Shown piece by piece: positions 46,504 through 56,634 of a stretch of 64,000 nt of DNA. The notes below the pieces were generated by a model. The model worked only from the letters and a program-made list of their open reading frames with translations, did not search any database and was not told the DNA's origin. Source of the stretch: Kuschelorhynchus macadamiae. Taxonomy: Eukaryota; Arthropoda; Insecta; Coleoptera; Curculionidae. The stretch covers positions 584,345-648,344 of the forward strand of contig JAUTXW010003816.1 of assembly GCA_030620095.1 (NCBI GenBank), given 5' to 3'. Each line of letters begins with the position of its first letter. Positions within the stretch are counted from its first letter, which is position 1. The position numbers and the translations under genes were made by a program.

Positions 46504-47104
46504 ATGGGTTCGTTGAATACAGTACCTACCGAAGATATTATTGAACGTGTTGGTGAAGTTATTTGTTTAGCACTAACGGCGCCATTGTGGGACATTCCGG
46601 TGGGTGATCTAAAATATATTCCTCTTAATTACTTAAGAAGATTTGTAGAGTCAGTGGAGTTGTTACAAATTTGGGAAAAGCTACCAGAACGCTATAGACG
46701 TGACAAGAAATTACAGTTAAATTTACCGTGTTATACTCATCATAACCAAGAGGGTGACTGTATAGATGGACCACCGCGATCTATAAAAAGGTGTTGTGGT
46801 CATGTGCAAGTTAGTGAAAGCTGTTAAAAAGTTAAGTAAAGAATTCTACTTGTTATCATTTTCTTATTGTCAGGATTCTATGCAAAGCAGACCACAATGG
46901 TGTCATTATTACGAGAAACTATCGAATGAGTATGCGAGTGCTGCATCTGCATGTGACAAATATTGTGAAACATTAGATTTAATACAACTTATTCATGACA
47001 TAAGGGAATTGGGATTTGGTTATCATCTTCTTAAATTGAAAAAATATATTGAAGATCCCGTTCTAGTGAAAGACATTTTAAAAGAGGAAGAACTTTTAGT
47101 GTAA
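46504..47104 (+). CDS. accessory gene with 64-nt intron, 178 aa predicted, unknown function
   Basis: Two overlapping ORFs are best read as one spliced gene. Exon 1 is 46504-46809 and exon 2 is 46874-47104, with intron GTTAGT...ATTGTCAG. The junction is in phase 0. The unspliced first frame stops at 46827, and the second frame has no ATG until 46802. The protein is helix-rich. Exon 1 has a VGDLKYIPLNYLRRFV helix and a Cys/His-containing stretch; exon 2 has LIQLIHDIRELGFG. I do not recognise the family. A death-domain-type helical bundle is conceivable but not shown. A TATAAAAAG at about 46782 is also present. Confidence 0.58.
46810..46873 (+). other. predicted 64-nt intron
   Basis: Donor GTTAGT, T-rich 3' end, acceptor TTGTCAG. 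Length matches the other minimal intron predicted at 8815-8879. The donor is weaker than consensus. Confidence 0.5.
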
Positions 47105-47106
47105 TC

Positions 47107-47346
47107 ATGGAGGAAGTTGTTAGAGAAATGTATGAAGAATTCATAATGTCTAAAGCTTGCTCTGAGTTTTTTGCGTTTGACGGACAAAGCAGTGAAGCTC
47201 AAAACATTACTGTTTATTTGCACTATATGGAACATGCAGAATTATGTGAACTAGCTGCTAAGGCATGTATAGATTTTCTTAAAAGTAAAAATGAAAGAAA
47301 ATTTATACATGATTTAAAACAATTAGAGTTAAGCGAACATATCTAA
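47107..47346 (+). CDS. second accessory ORF, C-terminus replaced by a Helitron
   Basis: A 79-aa helix-rich ORF whose ATG follows the preceding stop by 2 nt. It has HAELCELAAKACIDFL and KFIHDLKQLEL helices. The TAA stop is supplied by the first bases of the inserted Helitron (TCTAA). The original 3' end lies at 48773 onward, where the frame would run a further 14 or so codons. No family recognised. Confidence 0.55.
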   Translation: MEEVVREMYEEFIMSKACSEFFAFDGQSSEAQNITVYLHYMEHAELCELAAKACIDFLKSKNERKFIHDLKQLELSEHI

Positions 47347-48772
47347 TATATAAAATTCTCGTGTCACGGTGTTTGTTACCAAACTCCTCCGAAACGGCTA
47401 AACCGATTTTCATAAAATTTTCTGTGCTTATTGGGTAGGTCTGAGAATCGGCCAACATCTATTTTTCACACCCCTAAAAATTAAGGGTGGTTCACCCCAA
47501 AAATTTTTTTTTTAATTTTTGGACAAAATTGTTTGTTTTTATTTTTTCACGATTCAGCATTAAAAAATACATACAACCCTAAATTTTCACCCTTCTACCA
47601 TCAATCCCTATTTTTTAATAGCTATTTTTGTATTATTCACGTTATTTACAATTTTTTCGAGTCCCGTAAACTACTTTTTTTTTTTATTTTCTACCACATT
47701 TTTTTTATATTTCCTTAAAAATCGGGTATTACATATTTAGTTTCAGGTTTTTTTAAAAGAAAATTATTTTTGTTCTTTTTTGTTATTAAAAATATTTATT
47801 GATTTAGCTGGCGGTCCCGCATAAATAAATCATTTTGAATTGAATTTCCCGTACAGCAACGCAACCGCAACCCCACATACACGGGTTATACGCGCCTGCG
47901 CAAGTATCAAATCAACTCTACGGAGTACTCAGACAGGATGAAACCTGTATTGTTTTGTTTTTAATATAGTTTTTTTGTTTTAATTGTGTCTCGACTGATA
48001 CGCCTCTCAAGTTAATTTACTTCAGTTCAGTTAATAATTAATAATAGACATTTATTTTGTGCCAACAACGCCCTTACTTTAAAGGTATGTAATTTATTAT
48101 ACTTTAACATTTTGTGGAAATAAAGTGATGGACAGTTGTTTTGCTAAATAAAATTTATCCAAATTATCTGTTTTAAACGTTAACTTTTGAAGGAGTTGAG
48201 TTACCAAATTGAAAGAGAGGGTTGAAATAAATATATTCTAACAGCGAAAAAAATGAGTAATATATTTTATGAGAGTGTTAATTTCAATTTTAGGACTCAC
48301 TTTGCAATTGAACAAAAAATTCAAGACATTTAATAAATTTATTTTATGAAGGGGTTTGATGATGTTGAAGTAGCTATTCCATCGACAGCGGTTTTTAGGG
48401 TTCCGTACCCAAAGGGTAAAAACGGGAACCCTATTACTAAGGGTCTGCTGTCCGTCTGTCACCAGGCCATATCTCATGAACCGTAATAGACGGACTGACC
48501 AAAAATATTGTACATTCCATTGCGCTGAGAGAATAATCTTTGTTTATTTTTTAAATGCCATAATAATTAGTAGTAATGTCAAGCTATCAAAATATGTAAT
48601 TTAATATATTTGGTATTTTAATAAAGATTACTATATTAACTTAAATGAAGTATGCTTCAATTGTCTACAACGCTTCATTACTCTTTCAAATTCCCACACA
48701 CTTATAGTGTCAGATACTTTTAAAAACATTTCCTATTGTGTATGGCAAAACAACGTTTGCCGGGTCAGCTAG
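47342..48772 (+). mobile_element. non-autonomous Helitron
   Basis: Starts TC (TCTAATATATAAAATTC) and ends CTAG, inserted between A (47341) and T (48773). A GGCAAA/TTTGCC hairpin (48744-48761) lies 7 nt before the CTAG end. This is the textbook Helitron 3' structure. No helicase inside. An embedded segment at about 48395-48510 (GGTTCCGTACCCAAAGGG) resembles another widespread insect repeat. Confidence 0.88.
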
Positions 48773-48830
48773 TATTATGTATAAAGGAATATTTAACCAA
48801 TAAAACAAATATATTTTAAAACGAATCGTT

Positions 48831-49277
48831 TTATTTCATAAAAAAATAGTTATACAAATGAAAAACATTTGCTAATGCACAAAAACATGGATTTTTCTGA
48901 TGATAAAAGCAGCATGGTTCCAATTTCTGTAAAGCTGGCTGTTCATCAAATTCAATAACAGGTTTTTGAGAATATTTTCTGACAAACTCCGCCTTTTCTT
49001 CACCCTTAACATAGATAAAGTCGACCCCTTCGGTTAAATTTCTGATAACATCTCGACATCTATGATAAGGAGTAAATCCTTCATCCCAATCGATACAATG
49101 ATGATTGTTCATTAGCCAAATAGCGTTGCTGTATAGTTTTGATGGTAAATGATTCATAGGAAAGGGCGCTTTAAATATGTGGTGGCTGATTTTAAACCCA
49201 TCGTATGCTGCCAATTCTTTAACAATTAACTTATTGTTCTCCACTTTAAATCCTTGTATATCTACAATTACTTTCAT
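48831..49277 (-). CDS. conserved Polinton unknown (IVDIQGF protein)
   Basis: A 148-aa intact ORF. Motifs in order: VIVDIQGFK at the N-terminus, VKELAAYD, FPMNHLP, WLMNNHHCIDWDEGFTPY, FIYVKGEEKAEFV, VIEFDE, and a C-terminal C-x-H...CFCALANV. The element-1 homologue (6862-7421) keeps the first and last motifs. It follows the major capsid gene in both elements. The conserved acidic and His residues suggest an enzyme, but the family is not identified. Its ATG overlaps the stop of a 39-aa ORF upstream. Confidence 0.72.
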   Translation of the reverse strand: MKVIVDIQGFKVENNKLIVKELAAYDGFKISHHIFKAPFPMNHLPSKLYSNAIWLMNNHHCIDWDEGFTPYHRCRDVIRNLTEGVDFIYVKGEEKAEFVRKYSQKPVIEFDEQPALQKLEPCCFYHQKNPCFCALANVFHLYNYFFMK

Positions 49278-49393
49278 ATCTTTAAATAGTGAAATTTTTT
49301 TTCCATTTCAAATTTTAATTGGTATTCTTCTATCTGTTTCTTTAACTCTTGTAATTTGTGTTGAAAAATGATTAACCGATGCATATAATCCAT
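49274..49393 (-). CDS. 39-aa coiled-coil micro-ORF
   Basis: ATG 49393 to TGA 49274; the TGA overlaps the next gene's ATG (ATGA), a classical coupling. The sequence is heptad-like (LQELKKQIEEYQLKF) with a short hydrophobic start. It lies between the major capsid stop and the IVDIQGF gene. In element 1 an A21 tract occupies this place. Confidence 0.4.
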   Translation of the reverse strand: MDYMHRLIIFQHKLQELKKQIEEYQLKFEMEKKFHYLKI

Positions 49394-49448
49394 AATGAAA
49401 GAAATTTCTTTGTGTCATGCTATAAATATTAAAACTGACGCATGCGTA

Positions 49449-49888
49449 TTAAAGTTGTTTAACTATTTTTGTTAGAGGATTATAGCTAAATATTTTATCG
49501 TGGAGGATGAGGCAATAAACACAGGTATTTTTTTGAATATTTTCATTTGTTTCAAATTCAACTCTTATAACTACAGAACCACTTTGAAGTGATTCCTTCT
49601 GATGAGAGCAATCAATGTGTGAAATAGGCGAAGTTGTCTTAAATTTTTCAGGCGCAAAAATTGGTTCACTTGTCAATCCATAGTAAGAATTTCTAAAATT
49701 GGCAAACATTTCATATAGAGCAGAAAATTTGTTTTCTTTAAAATTTAAATATAAATCGTGATATGGATATCTCTCAGAATTTAAAAAAATTCTTATGTTT
49801 GTTAGGTCAACGTTATCAAATTGACTCATGTCCTTTTTTAATTTTCCTTTTCGATCTACTTGGAAGGCAATAACAGCATGACGGGGCG
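49449..49888 (-). pseudogene. major capsid protein, 3' part (split by Transib)
   Basis: Encodes the C-terminal third of the double-jelly-roll capsid protein: VDLTNIRIFLNSE, FSALYEMFANF, IDCSHQKE and YCLILHDKIFSYNPLT, closely matching 5616-6839. The frame is open up to the Transib border at 49888. It would be continuous with 53054-53852 if the insert and one target-site copy were absent. Confidence 0.85.
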
Positions 49889-52800
49889 CACAGTGGTTCA
49901 GGGTATATGGTAATACGGAAATAATTTAATAATTTCCAAATGATAAATGATATTTGAATTATATTTGGTGCACATAATAAGAGGTGTAAGTACTTTATTT
50001 TGGATGTATTGAAAAACTTTTAATTTGTTTGTAACTGTCAAATTTTGATAGATGGACTATTTTGCTTTATATGGTAGGCTGAATATGAGATTATATCTGA
50101 AAAGATCAAAATGGTATTTGAAATATATGTATAGTTTTACAGCTGATCAGTATTTATTAAGCCCTGTTAAAAATAAAGAGTATAAATACCACTGGAAAAT
50201 CAACATTGAAATGAACTAAAGTCGCCATGAACATAACATTAAATTTATTGATAATCGCTTTCGTAAAAAACAACAGTAGCATATAGGAACATCTAATTTG
50301 CCATTTACCTAAAGAAGCTATAGATACAAAACTAAAAAGTAACAAAAAAAATGATATTGCCTATGTATGTTAGAACAAATTAAATATAATTTTTTAAGAG
50401 AACATCATCAACAATAAATTAGGATCTTATAATCTAATGAATAATAACATCACTGTAAAACAATTTTTTAAAGACTATTAAAACGAAACAAAATAATACT
50501 TTTGTTTAATAATAATTGAAAAGTAAATTATTACCAAATTTAAAAAAAATTAAATGAATATAAAGTAATTAAATATTTCCATAAAATAAAGATTTCACCT
50601 CATCCCACAGTTCATGGTTTAGTTTCTTATTAGTTTCTTCTTTTGTTATAGGTTCTGCCCTTAGTCCTGACAAATACGGATCAGAAGAAGCTAATAGAAA
50701 GTTCATGACATCTGTATTTGTTTGGACACGTGAACATTTTCTAGAATGATTTTGGCGATAAGCGCGATAATCTTTATTTCGCGCTTCTTGTGCTTCCTCT
50801 GTTAGCATCCCTATGGGGAGTACTGCAGCTGCTATAATTTCTTCTCCGTGTGTTAATATTTTATGGACCGTGACTGGCATGTAATACCACCCATACAGTT
50901 CCACATACAAATTCGCTGTCTCCTGGCAATATTTACCAAATTTGTCTGGATCAATATGCACACCAGAGTTAATGGCTTGCAAAATCACTGTAAATCGACG
51001 AATCAAATGTTCATTTACTCCTGTTATATCTGCAGTAAGACTAGGATCACTAAAAAACCTTCTTGACGTATTTCCGTCGTTAGTCGTACCCATGCCCTGT
51101 TTCACTACATCGATTTTTAAACCGATCCTTCGCCAAAATTCATCTTGAATCCCCTTTTTTGTTTCTTCTCTTTGTTTTTTCGTATCCGCGTTTGTCCTCC
51201 ATTGTTGAAATGATTTATTATAGGCTATATGAAGAAGACACTCCATAAACTTTATTCGAGCATGTAAAGGTGACATTCCCCAGTTTAAAACCTGAATATT
51301 TTTAGGTTTAGTTTTTAGTAACAATAATTTGTTCATTTCAGATGGCTTCGCTTGGCATATATTACAAACCATAGATGAAGTGTTACTTACTGTGTTTGAA
51401 ATTTTGCCATCAATCATGGTAAACAAAAGTTCGTGGTGTATTTTGTATGATTTTTCTTTTATGTGAGTTAGAGTATCTGTTAGAGTTTCTATTTCCGTGT
51501 TCATTCTTGATATTTCCTTTATAAATTCAAACCGAATAGGCCGACAATATCTTGTTGAAGAAGGTCTTGGATTTTTCCAATAAACTAATGACCTGTCTCC
51601 TTTCTCATGTAAGCAAAGAGGAACCAAAGATGTTAAAAACATGCTAGCGTCGGAAGCATTTTCTTCCTCAAATGTTTGCTTATACTCATTGTGGCCAGAT
51701 GAACCATCACATCCCCACTTTGATATTAAAGTTAATTCTGATCCCATTGCACATACATCTTCCTCACTTTTACTTTGCATAATTCTAGTGGCTGTATGAT
51801 TTAAAAGTGTTTGTAATTTAACTGTTGCGCAGCTTTGAGTTATCTCGACTTCAGAAGGGTAACATTCTTTTTTCGCTTCTAATACCTTATGATATGATGG
51901 GAAAATATCAAAGCCTATTTCTAATGTTGCTTTTCTAATGATTTGATATTGGTGCTTCGATAAAGAAGCATCTAGCAGCAAGCTAAGTGCTTTCTCGGGT
52001 GTAAAGCTTGGAGATTTTGAAGTTCCTGTAGCTTCGTTAGCTGCTGCCACAATTAACTCCTTAGAACAGTTTTGAAGCAACTTTTTATCTTTATAACGTT
52101 TAGTACGCTGGCAGCATTCGTCAAATGGTTTTTCTTTGCGCCCAACAGGACGTGATGAAGGTCCGGGTTCATCAACATCCATAGGAATTAGCGATGAATC
52201 CACATTAACTGAGAAAGACCCTCTTAGCCACTCTTCATTCTGCTTTAAAAATCTGTCTTTATTGCGTGAGGCTGCTTGCCATCTTCGTGAAAAATTAGGT
52301 AAAAAATTTCGAATTAATTTATTTTTTAATTCTTCTAAAAGCTGGTCAGACATCTCGTGATAATTGCGTGTAATATTTTCAAAGCATTTAACTCCATCCC
52401 GGTCACTTGGAAGTACAACTTCCACTAATTCCAAGTAGGGTATTAATATACTCTCCATCACACCAAATAAAAATTATTTTTAAAACACCGACTCTACTTT
52501 GTCAAGAGGTACACTAAACTAATTTACCATTAATACTTTCTGTAAACCGATAAATCTGTACCTATACAAATAAACACAAAAACATTTTTTGTGATAACAG
52601 TCGCAGATAAGAGCAGCAAAATATTATTTAGGAATTTAGTTTAAGAGATAAGGTACACGTATACGTATTTTTTGGCCTGACGCATGTTGACGCAAAGACG
52701 AAATATCTTAATATTATTTTTTTTTATATATATATATATTTCATTAAGCGGCAGTAGTTTCTACAAGTATACTAATGGGGTATAAATATTCTAAATAAAC

Positions 52801-53048
52801 CTTGAGATATAATTCATACAAATTTTTAATCGAATGGCTACTATTTTTTTAATTAAAACAAAATTTCGAAACACTACATTTCGTTCTTTTCAACATATGG
52901 TCGCTTAGTTGACAACAACTAAAAGCAAATTTTGAAAAATTCTTTTACATTTTTTTACTAGGGATATTCAGGTATCTATTAGCGATAAAAATGTTAATTT
53001 CTTTCACACTTCCTACAGAGTATTTTTTCCATTCCTTGAACCACTGTG
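49889..53048 (-). mobile_element. Transib transposon (RAG1-related), complete, 3160 bp
   Basis: Inverted ends CACAGTGGTTCA (49889) and TGAACCACTGTG (to 53048). Flanked by a 5-bp GGGCG duplication (49884-49888 and 53049-53053). The 5-bp GC-rich target duplication is typical of Transib. The first seven bases, CACAGTG, equal the V(D)J recombination-signal heptamer. Contains one intact transposase gene. Confidence 0.94.
50569..52458 (-). CDS. Transib transposase (RAG1-core-like), intact
   Basis: 629 aa from ATG 52458. Catalytic residues lie in family positions: Asp in KWGCDGSSG (about residue 251), Asp in FTMIDGKISN (about 350), and Glu in LTEEAQEARNK (about 554-558). A zinc-binding C-N-I-C and a downstream pair of His (SPLHARIKF, CLLHIAYN) match the RAG1/Transib core. 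NPRPSSTRYCRP and SRRFFSDP are further family blocks. It would cut by hairpin-type chemistry at CACAGTG ends. No stop or frameshift is seen, so activity is possible. Confidence 0.95.
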   Translation of the reverse strand: MESILIPYLELVEVVLPSDRDGVKCFENITRNYHEMSDQLLEELKNKLIRNFLPNFSRRWQAASRNKDRFLKQNEEWLRGSFSVNVDSSLIPMDVDEPGPSSRPVGRKEKPFDECCQRTKRYKDKKLLQNCSKELIVAAANEATGTSKSPSFTPEKALSLLLDASLSKHQYQIIRKATLEIGFDIFPSYHKVLEAKKECYPSEVEITQSCATVKLQTLLNHTATRIMQSKSEEDVCAMGSELTLISKWGCDGSSGHNEYKQTFEEENASDASMFLTSLVPLCLHEKGDRSLVYWKNPRPSSTRYCRPIRFEFIKEISRMNTEIETLTDTLTHIKEKSYKIHHELLFTMIDGKISNTVSNTSSMVCNICQAKPSEMNKLLLLKTKPKNIQVLNWGMSPLHARIKFMECLLHIAYNKSFQQWRTNADTKKQREETKKGIQDEFWRRIGLKIDVVKQGMGTTNDGNTSRRFFSDPSLTADITGVNEHLIRRFTVILQAINSGVHIDPDKFGKYCQETANLYVELYGWYYMPVTVHKILTHGEEIIAAAVLPIGMLTEEAQEARNKDYRAYRQNHSRKCSRVQTNTDVMNFLLASSDPYLSGLRAEPITKEETNKKLNHELWDEVKSLFYGNI

Positions 53049-53053
53049 GGGCG

Positions 53054-53852
53054 TCTCCAGTTTACTAGTTGTTTTTACCGGCCATGTATGACGCGTTGCT
53101 TCAGGTAATTCGGAATATTCAACACATTCCCAGCTTCGAAATCCTAACAATATTTCCTTGTTTGTTTCTAATATTTTCGTTAAGGCAAGTTGTTGAGGAA
53201 TATCTACCTCGATATGTGGCACTTTCCAATACAATTTTTCAATCGTGACTTTTGGAGTAGGAAGTTCTAATGTTTTGGGTTCCGTATCATCTATAAAGAG
53301 CACAGCATCTAAATCATTACTTGCTCTGATGAGTACTAATTCTTGCTTCATATTTAAAATAATTTTTTTATAATCCTCGAAGAATCCAAGTAGCATCTTT
53401 AGGGGTATCGATACATTAAATTTACCTTTATTATCTACCAAAATTCTGTCTGCTTCATTTCTGTTTGGAAACCACCCAGCATTGTGAAGCTTTACGCTTT
53501 CATTATTATTAAAAGATAAATATCCTTTGAGTGTTGATCTTAAACCAACATTTCTTACAGAGTCTACAGTTACTCCATTTAATTCATAACGTATTTCTCG
53601 AAACAAAAACGCAATACCATTGTTGACAAATCTTAATTTTTCTGTATATTTTCCTTCTTGATTAGCGAGATTTCCTTCTATATATAGAATACTTTCTGAA
53701 GGTAATGTGTATGTGTCTAATTCTTGGATTGGAATACGTATTTCATCATTATAATCAAATTTTGAAGAAATGAATGGTTGATAGGTATGTAATTCGGAGC
53801 CAATTACAGAGTTGTCAACATATAGACTTTCATTAACGTTTAAAATATCCAT
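53054..53852 (-). pseudogene. major capsid protein, 5' part (split by Transib)
   Basis: ATG 53852 opens the N-terminal two thirds: NDEIRIPIQ, YTLPSESILYIEG, IRYELNGV, QELVLIRASNDLDA, FRSWECVEY. The reading frame runs into the Transib end and stops there. Apart from the insertion no other break is seen in the gene. Confidence 0.88.
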
Positions 53853-54024
53853 TATTTAAAACTTTAAAACCCAACGATTTCAGAAACTGATGGTTTTTTG
53901 TTGGTAACCGTTTGATGTTTTTGGAACTACTAACTTTTTGGTTAAGTTTTTCTTTTTTATAAGATTTACTTACGGTAATAGGTTCAAATTTAGATACAAA
54001 TGGTCTATTATATCTAATAACCAT
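53833..54024 (-). CDS. small conserved Polinton ORF (counterpart of 5344-5538)
   Basis: A 63-aa basic ORF with FLKSLGFKVLNN near its end. Starts inside the last codons of the penton gene and ends 19 nt into the capsid gene. The overlap on both sides suggests a compact, translationally coupled cluster. Confidence 0.62.
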   Translation of the reverse strand: MVIRYNRPFVSKFEPITVSKSYKKEKLNQKVSSSKNIKRLPTKNHQFLKSLGFKVLNNGYFKR

Positions 54025-54710
54025 TGTTGTTAGTTTTTAAATGTAATCTTACGGTAATGGTTTCGTTTCTGAGAGTTATAAGGTGACCGTCTTGATCAAT
54101 TATTTTTACAGTAATGTTGTTGATTGTTTGAACGCTAATTGGAAAGTATAATATAGGTAATGGTGATTCCACTATTTTATACCCTGGTGGTACCGTTGGA
54201 AAAAATTGGTGAATTATGTGAACTGGTTTGCCATTGTTAAATGAACCTACACAAATGTTACAATCAATACAAATAGGATTAACCTTGGAAATATTTACAA
54301 CATTGTCAGATTCACTCCATTCATGAGGCTTAATTTTCCGTTTATTAAAACCTAAAAGGTTTCCTATTGAATCATCTTTTGTGAAATCAATTTCTTTACT
54401 GCATTTAATACTGCATTTTAGGGTATTGAGATTTGTCGTTAATCTAAACGAAGAGGGTTCTATAGTAAAAATTTCATGCAGTTTGTTATTTATCAATGTA
54501 CTTAAGTCTTTTATGTCATAAGTTCCCTCCGGAATAACATTTTACCATCTACGTAAATTTTATTGTTTCCATCCTCTATATTAGGGATACTCATAAATGA
54601 TTCAAAATCAGCTAAACCTAATATTGCTTGTCGTCATCCAAATAGATGGGAGGATTAAAATCAGATGATAAAATAGAAGAATTCCCTGTAAGCGTAAATG
54701 TTGTAGACAT
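54014..54710 (-). pseudogene. penton-like minor capsid protein, frameshifted
   Basis: ATG 54710 begins FTLTGNSS as in element 1, but the frame breaks near 54620 and again near 54540. From 54496 the rest is open: IDFTKDDSIGNLLGF, VNPICIDCN, HIIHQFFPTVPPGYKIV, TVRLHLK. At least two single-base indels are needed to explain the breaks. Confidence 0.8.
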
Positions 54711-54741
54711 TCTGTTAATTTTTAAGAAATGCCGTAATAAT

Positions 54742-55119
54742 TTATTTCATGTGCTTATATAGAAAACTAAGAGCTAGCTGTCCACAATTATAGTTATTAA
54801 ATTTTTGTTTGACCTCATAGGTGTAATATATATTTACACCCTTACTTGTATTAAAATATTGGATCAACTCAAGAGGTGGTTTGAGATTACCATAACTATC
54901 AAAATACACGACATCTTTTTGCTTTTTTATGTAAGCTACCCAATGAGAACCAACATTTTTTTCACTATCCAAATTAACAATACCAGTTTCTTTTTGTCTA
55001 ATTTTTCGTGGGAGATTATCACGCATAAAAACACCTCTAAAGTTAGGTATCTCTAAAATGTTTGCATATTTTATTATATCAATATTTGTTAAAGCTCTTT
55101 GCGGAAACTTTATTTGAGC
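54742..55119 (-). CDS. adenain-like protease (element 2)
   Basis: About 125 aa. Catalytic His in GSHWVAY, Asp in YFDSYGNL, Cys in YNCGQLAL. The conserved N-terminal block (FPQRALTNIDIIKYA) is open upstream of the first ATG at 55026, with no ATG before the preceding gene's stop. The same absence in element 1 argues that the true start is unusual or is lost in both. Confidence 0.83.
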   Translation of the reverse strand, partial: AQIKFPQRALTNIDIIKYANILEIPNFRGVFMRDNLPRKIRQKETGIVNLDSEKNVGSHWVAYIKKQKDVVYFDSYGNLKPPLELIQYFNTSKGVNIYYTYEVKQKFNNYNCGQLALSFLYKHMK

Positions 55120-55126
55120 TTTTTTT

Positions 55127-55811
55127 TTAATGTTTTTTTACGGAGCCCCCTTTATAGGGCTTAATGAACAATCCTTTTCCTCTTCTATATGGCTTTACAA
55201 ATAGACCTTTTCCGGCTGCAACGTTTTCCATGGCTTTGTTATGACGTTGAGTTTCTTCAAGCAATTGTCTTGATGCTTTTACATCATTAACAGCTTTAGC
55301 AATTCCGGCTGCACCACCTCCCAATGCACCGAAGGCACCCAAAATTGGAAGCAAAAGAGGTAAAAATCCACCAATTTTTTTTGGAGATTTTATAATGCGT
55401 TTTTTTATCCTGAGTTTTCGTTTGGATGTCTTAACACCCATACCAAACTTTTTTTTTCCTTTCATAATACCTGTAACCATCAAAGCTGCAGGTTTTTCAC
55501 CCAGCGATGAATCCTTAGCCTTTACTCTTTGCCAAGCCTTATCTGCTAAAATCTTATCTGCTTCGTGTCTGTTTGATAAATCGTTAGATTGCGAGTACGC
55601 TGTCATGATCTTTACAAGCATCGTCTAAAGGATTTATGCCACTATCCCCCCTACTTAATCTTTTTTCCAACCTTGTTCCCGGACCGCAATAGTTATAACC
55701 AGGAATGTGTAGTTCAACAGGTAGACTATTAATAAGTTTATTTACTAAACCCGTACCTTTCTTCTTGCTCTTCTTATTGGATGTAATCGAGTAAGGGTTG
55801 TGTATGATCAT
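55127..55811 (-). pseudogene. PLA2 + pVI-like minor capsid fusion, frameshift near 55,600
   Basis: ATG 55811 opens the PLA2 half: YNYCGPGTRL and CKDHDS with the catalytic His-Asp. The frame shifts by one base near 55600 just after it. The other frame continues with NDLSNRHEADKIL, a basic stretch, the hydrophobic FLPLLLPILGAFGALGGG segment and a C-terminal repeated KGLF-KPY motif. Unlike element 1, both domains are in one gene. Confidence 0.8.
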
Positions 55812-56029
55812 TTTATAGTTTTTGTAAACTGAGTCGATGGAGCTGCTCGTCTTCTATAAATAGTAAAACGGGCAGCAAATTGACTTGGCTGTTTTTTTTA
55901 TAAATACATATTATTTAGAATGTTATGTCAGTTATTGCTGACGATGTGAAAAGCAAGCTTTTTCTTTACCTATTAAAAACCATGATGAAAAAATCTTAAA
56001 CAAACCATTTAGAAAACATAGCGATCTCT
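55812..56029. promoter_or_regulatory. divergent promoter of element 2
   Basis: Between the PLA2 gene (minus) and the ATPase (plus). On the minus strand a TATTTATA box (55855-55862) is followed about 25 nt later by a TCAGTTT initiator (55826-55832), a good arthropod core promoter. The ATPase N-terminal codons in another frame overlap the right part. Confidence 0.5.
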
Positions 56030-56632
56030 TTGGTGGTGAATCAATCAAAGAGATGTCTTGTTGTAGGAGCATCAGGGGTTGGCAAAACGAACTCCATTCT
56101 CACATTACTTGAACATCCAAACGGAATAAGATTCGAAAATATTTATTTATACTCAAAATCGTTACATCAACCCAAGTATGAGTATTTAAGAAATTTGCTA
56201 AAACCTATTAAAGAGATTGGTTATTTTGAATATTACAATGATGAAAATATTATATCCCCTCACGATATTAAACCAAATTCAGTTATTATATTTGATGACA
56301 TTCCATGTCAGAATCAAACTGTTATAAGGGACTATTTTACATTTGGGAGACATAAAAATACGGATTGTTTTTTCATTTTTCAAGGTTATTCATCAATTAT
56401 CAAGAGGCTTATACGTGAAAATGCAAATCTCTTAATTTTATTTAAACAGGACCTAACTAGTTTAAAACACATATATAATGACCATTGCATGATGGATATG
56501 ACATTTGAGAAATTTAAAGCTCTCTGTGAACACTGTTGGAAAGAAGACTACGGTTTCGTTGTAATCGATAAGGACTGTCCCTTAAATTCTGGCAGATATA
56601 GAAGCAGGTTCGATTCATTCATACACTTATAA
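55970..56632 (+). pseudogene. packaging ATPase (element 2), N-terminal frameshift
   Basis: From 56030 a 200-aa frame contains Walker A GASGVGKT and Walker B VIIFDDI, plus FGRHKNTDCF and ILFKQD, matching element 1. The conserved N-terminal NHDE block is readable upstream (about 55974-56025) in another frame, so one indel near 56025 breaks the gene. Confidence 0.85.
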
Positions 56633-56634
56633 AC

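Noticed and set aside
46780..46792. TATAAAAAG as the promoter of the second accessory frame
   Set aside because: A start site 30 nt downstream would fall after the first ATG of that frame, and splicing explains the frames better. It remains possible for an internal start.
55120..55140. Programmed frameshift at A-rich runs between minor capsid and protease
   Set aside because: The runs include slippery-like A AAA AAA, but a -1 shift does not lead into the protease frame, and the required offset differs between the two elements.
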